Assembly: GCF_026212465.1 (NCBI RefSeq)
Contig: NC_080058.1
Coordinates: 2,197,501 to 2,261,500 of the forward strand
Direction: 5' to 3'
Source: Amaranthus tricolor
Lineage: Eukaryota; Streptophyta; Magnoliopsida; Caryophyllales; Amaranthaceae
Length of the DNA: 64,000 nucleotides
The position numbers and the translations under genes are program-made. The first letter of the stretch is position 1. Every line of letters begins with the position of its first letter. This document shows, one piece after another, positions 1 through 10,779 of this stretch. The notes below the pieces were generated by a model. The model was not told the DNA's origin. It did not search any database and worked only from the letters and a program-made list of their open reading frames with translations.

Positions 1-25
1 TAATTCTAGTTCTTGATTTATACAG

Positions 26-90
26 GTGATGATGGTCGTCGTAAGCATGTCCATTGGTTTGTTGTTCCGCTTTTGGTCTGGTGGCTCTAA
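26..90 (+). CDS. Terminal exon of an unidentified gene (partial)
   Basis: A splice acceptor (tatacag) ends at base 25, and an open frame runs from there to a TAA at 88-90. The 20 codons visible read DDGRRKHV, then a hydrophobic, tryptophan-rich tail (HWFVVPLLVWWL). Such a tail could be a C-terminal membrane anchor. The rest of the gene lies upstream of the window, so I cannot name it. The sequence after the stop (about 91-370) looks like its 3'UTR. The splice site and frame are seen directly; the membrane-anchor idea is inference. Confidence 0.5.
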
Positions 91-282
91 GCCATTTAAC
101 TATGTACTTGATCCCTCGGCTAATAGCATTTTCCGACTTTTAGAGGCAAAATCATACAGCCTTACAGGGAAATCATCGGCGTTAAAAGCAACTTCAATTT
201 GAAAAGTGCGAGCTGGTGTATCTGCTGCTACTTTGCTGAAAAAAAATTTGTACATGATATATTAAGCTTGAGCTTTATAGGT

Positions 283-785
283 CGATGAAGATGTATGGTT
301 GGATGTTCAGGCTAACATTCTTTTGTGAAGCCTTGTACTACTGTACATCAGTGTAAATTTGGGTTCTTACATCTATCATTAATAAAGATCTTTATATTAC
401 ATTTTACCATATGGGGTTTGGATTTCTTCAGCTTTGTGGTAATTGGTATCCCTTGCTACTTGCCTTGTCTTTCTTTTTTGCATTTGCAAGTCTTTCTTGA
501 GTTGAGGGGTCTCAATGACCGTAACCTCCTTATCTCTTTCGACAAGGGTATGGTCTGTCGTCTCCCTTCCCTTTTCGGACGCTGATCATATCTTCAATGA
601 GCAGGATATACTGCTATGTTGATGATGATGAATTATAGTTGGAGTACTGGTAGGTAGATGAAATCATGAAGATGTATAGTTGGAGTACTCTATTCAGGCT
701 AAACTTCCCTTGTGAAGCCCGGTACACCACTATGTATGTGTGTGTAAATGTGTATGTGTGTATGTGCGCTCATTAATCCAATCTT
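283..785 (+). repeat. Diverged direct duplication flanking a LINE 3' fragment
   Basis: A stretch from about 283 to 390 (GATGAAGATGTATGGTTGG, then TTCAGGCTAAC, then TTGTGAAGCC) recurs in diverged form at about 665-785. The intervening sequence, about 430-640, resembles the 3' end of an RTE-type LINE. The flanks are too long for an ordinary target-site duplication, so this may be a tandem duplication of the upstream gene's 3' region that later received the LINE piece. Confidence 0.45.
430..640 (+). mobile_element. 5'-truncated RTE-type LINE 3' end
   Basis: Non-coding sequence that ends with AGCAGGATATACTG followed by a short GATGATGATGA tail. The same AGCGGGATATACTG plus GAT-repeat ending appears at 39506-39536, where it follows recognisable RTE coding sequence. 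Simple GAT-type tails rather than poly(A) are typical of plant RTE elements. The fragment contains no coding sequence. Confidence 0.5.
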
Positions 786-799
786 TCGGTGATTGTTGT

Positions 800-3480
800 T
801 TTTAGGATCTCTTGCTCCAAACTCCATAGTACACGAGAATTCTGTATCGTTAGGCATACATTTTTACACCAACCTGATCAGATGCTTACTAGTTTGCAGG
901 GTGTTGCAGTTGAACTAACCAATGATGTTTTTAGTAGCTGTGAACCTAACAGATGATGGCTGCGCTATATCGCAACTCTTTGCTTCTCGTGGAAGGCTGT
1001 AAACGAGCTTACTCGATCAACCTTTAGCTATTTACAGTAAGTATGTTAATGCTATACGAGCGGTATTGCGCATTTGCGAGCTCTTGCATTGGCCTGCATC
1101 TTCTTACAGGTATGTTATCCTGCTACTTATGCCCAATGGAAATTAGTAACTGTTGTCTGTGGTGTAGCCTTGTGTCCATTTGAAATGGACACAGATTGCA
1201 TTGTTACTGAAAGTAGTAATTATCCATGATACTCCTGAGCCTTGCTACTTTATCAATTGTACCATTAAGTTTTTCTATCATCATTGATACTCTATTATTA
1301 TTGAGCGTCTTACAACCTAAACTTTTTTTAACTAATTGATGTTGCAGTTTAAAAAATTAAAGCATCAAATTCTTTTAGTTTCTTAGGTTATAATTGACCT
1401 TACCCTTTTTTCCGAGGGCAGGCTGAAGGAAGGAGAGAGTTACAATAAGCAGTAGTGAGAATTAAACTCATAATTCTTTATTTAGAAAAAGTGATATTAT
1501 ATATACTCTAACCGAGATAAAATCTCATTAAGCTTAATCTGTCTTGTCAAGTCATGTTGGCTACTTTTTGTTATGTCTTGAATTAGGATGCTATTTTTAG
1601 TTATATATAATTTTAGTTGAATGGAAAATCAAATTTTTTTTTTTTAAATAACCAGACTTTATTTTTATTAAATTAAACTTAATAATTTTGCAAAATGATG
1701 ATGTATAGAATTTTTTAATTTTAAATATTTAAATTGAAATAATTAATATATAAAGTTAATACTAGTGAGTACTAATGTATACATTTTTCCACTCTATTTG
1801 CAAGTTGTTGAACTGGCTGGTCTACAGCTTTTTTTTTATAATACTTGTCTATTTTGAATGCAGACAGCACATATATGGATTGCGTGGTCAAAATAAAAAC
1901 ATAAATTAATTTTTATTTAACATTTTGGATTGCATTTATTAGTAATTAATATTTTATATTTAAATGGTTTTAAAAGATGCTTCTACTAAATTTTTATTAA
2001 GAAGGGAAAATAATATTTTTATTAGACAAAATTATATTTATATATAATACTCAAAATGTTAGAATTTTGAACCAAAATAGTAAAATAATTTTTTTTTTCA
2101 GCTTAAAAAATGGAGTCAAATGACCCCATTACACAAAGCTTCCATCCGCCTTTGCGTAGTGGAGTAAAATCTTAGATTATCGATCATCAATTAAACTTTT
2201 TTTTTAATTTGTCTTTTGATTTGATATTAAAAGTTTATGTTGCAAATTTGAAGTTGATTCACTTGGCCTATTTTAAGTAAAATATTAAAAATTACATATG
2301 TATCACATCTATACTTCTAGCCTGATAACCTTGTACAAGAATAATGACCTTTCCGATCACAAGTCTATTGATAATCAATTCCAAACTGTACAGTACAAGT
2401 ATCACCTTACAAGTATTGTACATTTCTATAGAATATATTCTTTTTCCCTTTTGAAATTACTATTGATAGTAATATTTTGTATGATAATATGACTTACATC
2501 TTCATATACTCACTTCACAGATATCCAAAGGCAAGGGTATTTAGTAGGAGTATTAGTCTTATTCTAAATAGGTTTTTTAGGGGTCCTATATAAACCCCTC
2601 ATAATCTACTAACTGAATATTGTATTCTACTCTTTCTTCACATATTAATGAAATTTTTTTCCTTTTGCCCGTGAATGTAACAAATACATTGTTAATTAAC
2701 CATGTAAAATCTTTGTGTGATTTTTATTATTTTCTAATTATCTATATTTTTCATTTATCACAACATGTCACAAGTAAAAAAAAATCAATTTCAGTAATAA
2801 AACCGAATGGTAAGAGTACCTAGATTATAGGATGATGACTTTTCAAGTTGCCGGTCTCAAGGCAAGAATAAGAATAACCAATTCCCACAAAGTCAGCCTT
2901 TGATGACATTGCTTACACACACACATACAAGTGTAAATGTGTAATACAAGCTCCTTTCCTTGTTGCCTAAGGGTGATCGCCATCTACTTACTTTCGTCCC
3001 TTTTCACGCCCACTCAAAGTGCGTCATAAATCCACTTTTATACAACCTTCTAAACCCTAATTGAGTATCCTAAAGAAAGACTTAAGGATTAGAAAGCCAC
3101 ACAAGAAAAGAGTAAAACAAAATTAACTATTAAGGTACTAATAAACTGTTAATTTAATTTTTGTATTTTCATTTTTAAGGAATAATAAGTACTATTTTTT
3201 TATTATATCTGAATTTTTGTAATTCTATCTGATCTAATTATACCGACTAAACTCTTAAAAATCGTGTGCTGAGGAAGGGTTTTTTGAGATCGAGCTTCTG
3301 AAATTATTCATTAATAATAGTTAGCCTAGCTTTTTTTTTTTTTAAGAAAAAGAAAAGTTCTTTTTAAAAATGTTTTTAATAATAATATAATATTAAGTCT
3401 AACAATTGTGAAGGGCCAAGTTTCTAACAACTAGGTGAAGTTAAATTTGGTGGTATTTGACTCTTATAAACTACACTTTC
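800..3480. other. Gene-free stretch upstream of the zinc-finger gene
   Basis: AT-rich spacer without a convincing coding region. About 1410-1545 holds one copy of a dispersed repeat also seen at 5.4, 6.2 and 8.7 kb. About 2520-2660 has a promoter-like look (TCCTATATAAACCCC followed by a pyrimidine-rich start and AATGAAA) reminiscent of a copia-type LTR, but I could not find matching ends. The rest shows nothing recognisable. Confidence 0.4.
1410..1545. repeat. Dispersed repeat family R1, copy 1
   Basis: One of four diverged copies in the first 9 kb sharing a purine-rich GG-AGG-TGA-GGA-AGAG block, then GAGAAT-AA-CTCA and TTTAGA-AAAGTGATAT. The others are near 5367-5462, 6166-6262 and 8735-8830. 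All are about 100 bp and decayed. No tRNA-like promoter or coding frame was recognised, so the class is unknown. Confidence 0.4.
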
Positions 3481-3483
3481 TAC

Positions 3484-3612
3484 ACTTATACAAGTATATA
3501 TATACATACATATACGCATTCAAATACACCCTTTCTTTCACTCTCCTTCACTCAAACTCATTCTTCATTCACCATTTCTCATCAACAAATCTCTTTAAAT
3601 ACTTTGCCTCTT
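3484..3612 (+). promoter_or_regulatory. Probable core promoter and leader of the zinc-finger gene
   Basis: A run of tatatatata lies near 3496-3505, about 110 bases before the ATG. It is followed by a CT-rich, ATG-free leader (caccctttctttcactctcc) typical of plant 5'UTRs. The transcription start is not determined. Confidence 0.35.
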
Positions 3613-4554
3613 ATGGAATTAATAGAAGAAGACTTCTCAAGTTTCACTACAAAGGGAAGGCGAACAAAACGCCACCGTTCCATCCTTTCGATTTCCGCTG
3701 CAGATTCGTGTAATCCCGGTGGTGCTGCTGGTGGTAGTGGTGGTTCTAATATGAGCTATATTAGTTCATCATCATATGAACATGATGATCATGATGATGA
3801 TGATCATGATCATGATGATGATGATCATGATCATGATGTCTCAAGTGAAGTTACTACCGAAGAAGAAGATATGGCTAATTGTCTAATTCTCTTGGCTCAA
3901 GGAATACAAAAGAATTCATCATCGTACCAAATGTATTCCGCTCATAGAAACTATAATCAAGCTCTAGGGAGAGATGAAAAACGACAATCTATATCTATAA
4001 AAAAGAACGCGACCAAAGAGTCTGTCAGCTTTATTAAAAAACAATCCAAGATCAACAACAATCCTTATGAATGTAAAACATGTGGAAAAACTTTCTCATC
4101 TTTTCAAGCTCTCGGCGGCCACCGTACGAGCCATAAGAAGATCAAATTACCACCACCGGATCACCGTGATGCGGTGGTGTTCAATGATCATGAACATAAT
4201 CATAATCATGATCATGATCATGATCTTACTCGTATAATAATAAACAATAGTAGGGTGCACGAGTGTTCAATATGTGGGTCCGAATTTCCTTCGGGTCAAG
4301 CCTTAGGAGGTCATATGAGAAGGCATAGAGCAACAACGAATCATGGTCGTTTGATAAGTAGTAGTAGTACTCCTGATAATGATCAAGCGGTCGTGATTGA
4401 TACAAGTGGGCCTAGGAATATTCTATCCTTAGATCTCAATCTTCCTGCTCCTGATGATGATCAAGATTATCAACAACTACAAGAAGAAAGTGATGATCAT
4501 ATGGAAACTACCAAGTTTGTTCATGTTCTTCCCTTAGTTGATTGTTATTACTAA
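3613..4554 (+). CDS. ZAT-type C2H2 zinc-finger transcriptional repressor (two QALGGH fingers, EAR motif)
   Basis: An intronless 313-aa protein. I chose the ATG at 3613 (MELIEEDF) because the 52 residues that could precede it look like translated 5'UTR, while MELIEEDF plus the basic block KGRRTKRHR (14-22) fits the N-terminus of plant C1-2i/ZAT proteins. An L-box-like segment DMANCLILLAQG lies at 86-97. Finger 1 has C154, C157, H170, H174; finger 2 has C218, C221, H234, H238. Both contain the plant-specific QALGGH helix. An EAR repression motif LSLDLNL is at 271-277. The family binds DNA in the nucleus and represses stress-responsive genes. Closest in style to Arabidopsis ZAT5, which is an inference. 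Odd feature: two His/Asp runs (57-75 and 192-204), the first encoded by GAT/CAT repeats. Confidence 0.93.
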   Translation: MELIEEDFSSFTTKGRRTKRHRSILSISAADSCNPGGAAGGSGGSNMSYISSSSYEHDDHDDDDHDHDDDDHDHDVSSEVTTEEEDMANCLILLAQGIQKNSSSYQMYSAHRNYNQALGRDEKRQSISIKKNATKESVSFIKKQSKINNNPYECKTCGKTFSSFQALGGHRTSHKKIKLPPPDHRDAVVFNDHEHNHNHDHDHDLTRIIINNSRVHECSICGSEFPSGQALGGHMRRHRATTNHGRLISSSSTPDNDQAVVIDTSGPRNILSLDLNLPAPDDDQDYQQLQEESDDHMETTKFVHVLPLVDCYY

Positions 4555-7500
4555 AATATTTTTAAGAGATAGATAAATTGGCCAATTTGGTTTATTATAT
4601 ATATATATATTGTTTATTAAGTCTGTATACTGTGAATTATTTATTTATTATTTATTGATAATTTGATATATAAAATTTGTAAATATATTGAAATAAAAAT
4701 GTTTTTGTGTTTGGTTTAATTTTGTTTCTAAATTGATGAGTTGTTATTAAAATATTATATTTACTATTGATCAGTTATATGAAATAAAATGAAATAAAAT
4801 ATATAAAATAATTATTAAAACAAAAATTATAATTAATTTATAATATATTGTTAAAATTACGACTTTTATTATTGTATGGTAGGTTTTAATTGTTTAGTTT
4901 GAGTAAGTGGCTAGTATTGGATTTGGTAGTTGCCTTTCATTCACGAAAAGTGAAGTGATGATGGCATCTACTTAAATTTTTTCCCTTTTTGGATCATTTT
5001 ACTTTGTCTTCCCTCTTTTGCACTTGATTCTATCTCGTTATTCTTTCTTTTGGGTTTGCTTATAGTAGTCCTTTTATTACATACTTCATGTTCCATTGTT
5101 CCTATTAAATGTTCTATTTGATATTGTGCTAAAAGTTAATAAGAAAAATAAACCAACTCACATAAAAAAAATAAATAAGAAAAAAAATGATAATTTAATG
5201 GTAATTATGTAAAAATAGTTTAGGAAGTAGCTAGTTTTTAGTATCCTTAGTTCTCATATTTGAGTGTTGCACAACAATATTCTCATATTTTTTTAGATTG
5301 TCACATTTACTTTTACATGATATCCATTGTAATAATTCATATTTAAATATTTCTTTTTGAAAATACAAGGTAGGATGGATAAGAGGGTGTAGGGAATCGA
5401 ACTCAAAATCTTACTTAGAGAAAGTGCTATATACGCTAGCCGAGAGCGTGAGACAAATCCTTATTTTCATTTCTTAATATTTCTAATTATGTATATTCAA
5501 AAAATATAAAAAAATGTATATCAATAAAATTTACATTGACATGAATCAAATATAATTTCATAAACTAATGATAATAAAAATGATAATGAAAAATAAATTA
5601 TTTTGTCTAATGGTAGTAGAGTTATACATATAACTTTATACACTGCAACGAATCAAACACAAGGATTATAATTGATTATTACTACACAAATTTTTAAATG
5701 AGACTATTTTTATTGGGCTAATTTATATATATTTAATATGTTAAAATGATTATTTATAATAAAGTAATTAATTAAAAATAAGTTAATTATATGGATTCGT
5801 CTAATAATGAGACGGTGTCATGTAACACGAGTTGTTATTAACGAGTAAGTGAGAGTGACAAAAGTGAGTGAAGCGAAGCATTTTGAGTTATTAGAGTAGT
5901 GGCATGAGATGGTTGGCTATAAGTAAAAGGATAATTCATTATTCCATCACCAAAATACACCACAACTTCCATAAAGTAGTGGATTAGGTTCTTTTGTTCT
6001 TCGTGGTAGTAAAAAGCTTAAAATCCAATGTTTTTTCCTAAAACCCCTACTTTCTTTCTCTCATGAATCATGACTTTGTTTTATCAAATTGACAATCAAT
6101 AAATAGGAAAGATGGGAAAGTAAGAGGGACTCATTTAGTTTTGTATTGATCTTTTTATTGTTATAAGGTAGACTGAAAAGAGAGAAGAACTACGTGAGAG
6201 TCAAATTATAAACTCTATCTAGAAGAAATTGATAATCACTCCATCTTAGATACGACCTAATTTTCTATGTTGAGCTTTTTAATTTGTATTTTTTGAAACT
6301 AAATAAATTTGCAATTTAAATAAATATACTCCTATAATTGATTTATAATCCTAAATAATTTTCCATTAATTACATTAATATATGCAATTTAACAACTTCA
6401 AAAGCTCTTATCCTCGACTTTCCAATGCCTCTTTATAAAACCATTAAACATGACAAAGCCTAACCTAATTACATGAATGATATATATTAGACTAGCTAGT
6501 GGAGTGTGTATAAAAATTCAATTAAAATTACTTGATCCTATAATTTATAAATTATCGTTAAAAAATAAAAAATTAAAATAAATAAAGTATCCGTCATTCG
6601 AATTTAAACTTTCCTACCACAAAACATTTGAATAGGTGTAATGAAAAAGAAAACGATGTGTTGGTAGAAACAATTTTACGATAGGTTGATTAAACAATGG
6701 GCAATCAATCATTTTCAAAATTTTTGCATGGCTAATTAAGACATGGTTGAATTCGTTAATTATAATGATTTCCAAAAATTCAGCTGGATGGATCAGAAGT
6801 TCACAACCTTTACGTGCAAGCCAGTTAAAGGACATGCTAGTCGCTACATATCACTTTCACACTTGATAAAAAGCATCTCAATGAGTGACTAAGGAGGCTA
6901 TTCCGAATATTAGTGTAAACTCACTCCAACGCTTATCTATACATAAGTATAAGTATGTTGATATTAGTGTGAATTTTGAAGTATATAATTTTTTTGAATG
7001 AATTGAATTGAGTTGATTTCATTCGAATTAATTAAAATTTATTAATATTAATAGAATACCTAAATTTAAACATCGAAAAAAAATTAATATTGAATAATAA
7101 ACAAAAAAAAAAGAATATTTTTACTAATTATTATTACTAATAAACTAAACTTATAAATTAATATTTATTTCCTTCATCTAATTTGATAAAATAAAACGAG
7201 GGAGTAACATATTATGAAGTACGATACAATTTATTGGGTGTGTTTGAAAATTGAATTTTTGTTAGTTATTTATGGATTTTGACATGGATGATTTGTCATG
7301 TAGTCAAACATAAAAGTATTTTGATAGTTGAAATATTGATTTTTAAGCAAAAATCTAAAGAATTATTATTTGTTAAAAATAGTTGAGGGTTAATGAAAAT
7401 ATAGTTGAGCATGCATTTTTTTTTTTCAAGTTATAGCCACGTTAAATCAAAAATTATAAACATTATAATCAGGCTGTCGGATTCAAGTGGCTTTGACTGG

Positions 7501-9217
7501 AGATGACATGTTTAACTTGAATTTTAACTTTCATTTAACATATTTAAGTGACCTTTGACTTTAGTTTTTCAAATCTCTCTCCAAATCAAATTCGTATTCA
7601 TTTTAAATACACATACTTATTTATTTTAACATTAATTATAATTTAAGTTTTGAGATTTTTTTTTTTATTACTTATTTTTTATATTTTCATGATTAGTGAC
7701 AATCAATTCAATATATCTTAGTCACATCCCAACAGGCATAAACCAAAAATCAATAACTAATATAGTGATTTATATAGTCGACTTTAATCTTTTGAAATTA
7801 AAAATCTAATAGTCTAGCATTGTTGTTGTTGCACTGCCCAAATTAATAGTTCTCGTCTATTTTTTCAAAAAAAAAAAATCAATTAGACTATAGAGCCATA
7901 AAGGTCATAATGAATAGTGAAGATAGTAATACCAAGTTATGATTAGCTTAAAATTAAGATGTGTTTATAAAAATATATACTTCTATTATCTTAATGCCAA
8001 ATTCCCTCTTCCTATTTGTACATTTCACGCAACGACGTGCCCACATGCTTTTCTCCAACATTCACTTGAAAACGTGCACCTAACAAACACTCCTTAATTA
8101 CGCACAACTATGTACAATTAGTAGTAGTGTGACGGACTTATCCTCATTCACAAATTCTTATTTACCATATTTTTATTGTCAAATAGTTTTAAATTAAAGT
8201 AAATAGTTCAACTAAATTAATTAAAATATCTACTATCGTAAATAATAAAAATCTTATTTAATTTTAAAAATTTGGGTTCCTAACATACAAGAAAAAATAT
8301 AAAATATTTTTTGAAATTCGATTAATTTAGATTTTTCTAAAATATTTTGCAAAAGTAAAATTAATGTAACAAATAACTAAAATTATTTACTCTTATTTTT
8401 GGAGTCCTCTAAAATTGAGCACCTTATGGTATCTACAATCACCTCTGGCTTTTGTAAGTAATTAATGAAAGGCATGTGCAAATTTGTGGTTATGGTTAGA
8501 GAAGCTGTGTTTATGTTGGGGTAATGATCAATAATGATATGCATAATGCATAACTAAAATTCTTTTCTATGATTGATAATAATTATTAATTTCATATTGA
8601 GCTCAATTAATTTTTTTTATATAATTAGTTTAATTTAATGTACTAAATTAGTGAGGTGGTTATATATGTGTGTTAGAACTTGCAAGCCTAGCTGCCATGT
8701 TTGATTGTGAATAAATAAATTTTTTTTATTACAGGATAGGTTGAGGAAAGAGAATGTTATGTGAGAATTTAATCTAGGATAAATATTTTTTAATATTAGT
8801 AGACTAAGGAAATGAGAGGATTATCTACGGATCATGAACCAATAATCTTAATACCCAATTCTCACGAAAATAATTAATAATTAGTCTCGTCTTTCACCAA
8901 GGAAGGTCTTCTTCTATTTAGGCCAATGTTAACATGCTTGTTGTCAATAGGTACTTTCAAAAGTTTTGCGGGCCTGAACTTGCCAATTACCATGGACTTG
9001 GGTCTTGGGCCCAAAAGACTTTGTTATCTCAGACATGCTAGCTAAATATTCATGATACACAAATTCTTACAAGACCATCTCTAATTGGACCAGCTCGTTA
9101 TATATTTTTTAAAATATTGTAAATAGACATTAAGAATGATGTAAGTAGACTAGTTGTTCATGATATGGTAGATATTAAAATAAATGGAGAAGAAAACAAC
9201 AATTTTTGTAAGAGAAC
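4555..9217. other. Gene-free AT-rich spacer
   Basis: No convincing coding region on either strand. It contains decayed copies of the R1 repeat (about 5367-5462, 6166-6262, 8735-8830) and a degraded copy of the TGAGAC inverted-repeat family near 5685-5830. The first 100 or so bases after 4554 are the probable 3'UTR of the zinc-finger gene. The remainder shows nothing recognisable. Confidence 0.5.
5685..5830. mobile_element. Degraded TGAGAC-family MITE
   Basis: The left side has ACACAAATTTTTAAATGAGAC and the right side TCTAATAATGAGACGGTGTC, with an AT-rich middle. The layout matches better-preserved members at 17527-17665 and 63181-63304. It is a short non-autonomous inverted-repeat element with no coding capacity. 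Confidence 0.45.
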
Positions 9218-9225
9218 ATCTAATA

Positions 9226-9564
9226 CAAGGGCGTCTTGAACATATTTAAGGCCCTGTTCTAATATTAAAATTGGGCTCTTAAAAATAATTTTAACATTAG
9301 CAAATATAAAAAAAAACTCATTATTTTAGAGTTGTTTTTAAAAGAGACCGTCTTTTTTTGAAACGACCTTAAACAATAAATCTATATTTTCATAATATAT
9401 AGGACATAAACTATACAATCAATATATATGTCGTGTCACTTGGTAAGACTGTCTAATACAATAATTTGTATTATTTTATTATAATGGTAAATCATGTTTC
9501 AATACAACTCAAAATCTGCAAGGGAAAATTATAATGAAAACCTATAATAATAATAAGATAAAGA

Positions 9565-9617
<53 letters not shown>

Positions 9618-10299
9618 CCGCCTTTCTTCCCAAATCCCATTTGCCAAAACCTACATCAATTAAAGACAGAAAAAATTTGAAGGTTCTGCCATGACATTTA
9701 CCCTGCATTATTATCACTGTTCAGTAGAGTTTATGAAAAATGAAAATTTCTTTTAAAATTTTCAAATACTAAAAACCAAATTATACATCAATCATCTACA
9801 CATATCCCAAATGAAATTTTATGCCATTGTTTGCGTAAATATTCTTTTACCCAACAAATCCCAAAAATAAAGTAAATCCTTACTCCAAATCAAATAATAC
9901 AGTGTAATGTTCTTTGGAATTGAGATTTGGAGATTATATAAAAGAGATTACAAAAAAATAAAAAGAATTCAAATGCTTTACTTACTTGTAATAAGAAAAA
10001 ATAGTTTTGGCTTTTGATAATCACTAAAGTAATGAGTAGAATATTGAGGAAGAAGACAATCAAATCAAGCATAGAAAGAGTCAATTTTGGTATAAAATTA
10101 ATCTTATCGATGATTAGTATATTTATTACTAAGCCAATAAATTTTCTGCTTTAATGGGAGAGTGAATAGTCAATTAAGCATAATAATTCGTAAGGGTAAA
10201 ATCTGTATTAGTGCATGGGAAATTTTGGGCCCTCAAAATTTTGGTGATTTTGGGGCCCTGTGCTAAAGCCCAGAATGCACAGGCTAATAGCAGGCCCTG
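9226..10299. mobile_element. Non-autonomous hAT-type element
   Basis: The element is flanked by a perfect 8-bp direct repeat ATCTAATA (9218-9225 and 10300-10307), the length made by hAT transposases. Its ends are CAAGGGCGTC at the left and, read inward on the other strand, CAGGGCCTGC at the right; subterminal GGGCCC-rich sequence is present near 10228-10262. It is 1,074 bp long and has no transposase coding sequence. A long (TA)n microsatellite sits inside it. The target duplication is seen directly; the superfamily call follows from duplication length and the CAGGG-like end. Confidence 0.75.
9567..9616. repeat. (TA)n microsatellite
   Basis: About 25 uninterrupted TA units inside the hAT-type element. 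It is expected to be length-polymorphic. Confidence 0.95.
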
Positions 10300-10572
10300 A
10301 TCTAATAGATATTTAAAAAAAAAAAGATTTATTTAATGCACACATTTATAATATGTGAAGTACGTGATTAGTATATGAAGTAGTGTTTATGTTATGTGTA
10401 GTAGGTAGTTAAGATTTTGTAAAATAGGTGTTTATGGTATATCAAGTAGCTAGATTTTCATCTTTTTCTGTAAATTGTAATTTTACATATCATAAACACC
10501 TAATTCACATATCTTAAACATTTACTTCATAGACCATAAATACATACTTCACATACCATAAAGCTTGTGTTT

Positions 10573-10733
10573 ACAATTGTTCTATAAAGTGCTTATGATA
10601 CTTATAGGAGGTGTTAATTGTACGTAAAATAGATGTTTATGGTATGTGAAGAACACAATTGTTCTATAAAGTGCTTATGATACTTATAGGAGGTGTTAAT
10701 TGTACGTAAAATAGATGTTTATGGTATGTGAAG
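10573..10733. repeat. 82-bp tandem duplication
   Basis: Two back-to-back copies with a period of 82 bases. Each begins ACAATTGTTCTATAAAGTG and ends TTTATGGTATGTGAAG, and the copies look identical by eye. The surrounding 10.33-10.76 kb also carries the short phrase TTTATGGTATGTGAAGT and its reverse complement several times. No coding sequence. Confidence 0.85.
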
Positions 10734-10779
10734 GGAGTGTCCATGGTATGTCAAGTTATTGTAGGCGTTAATCTTTTTT

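Noticed and set aside
2570..2680. Solo copia LTR suggested by TATA-like TCCTATATAAACCCC and downstream context
   Set aside because: I could not define TG..CA ends or a 5-bp duplication, so it is only mentioned in the spacer description.
3457..3612. Longer N-terminus for the zinc-finger protein
   Set aside because: The extra 52 residues (Tyr/Thr/His-rich) look like translated leader. The family N-terminus and basic block begin at the ATG at 3613.
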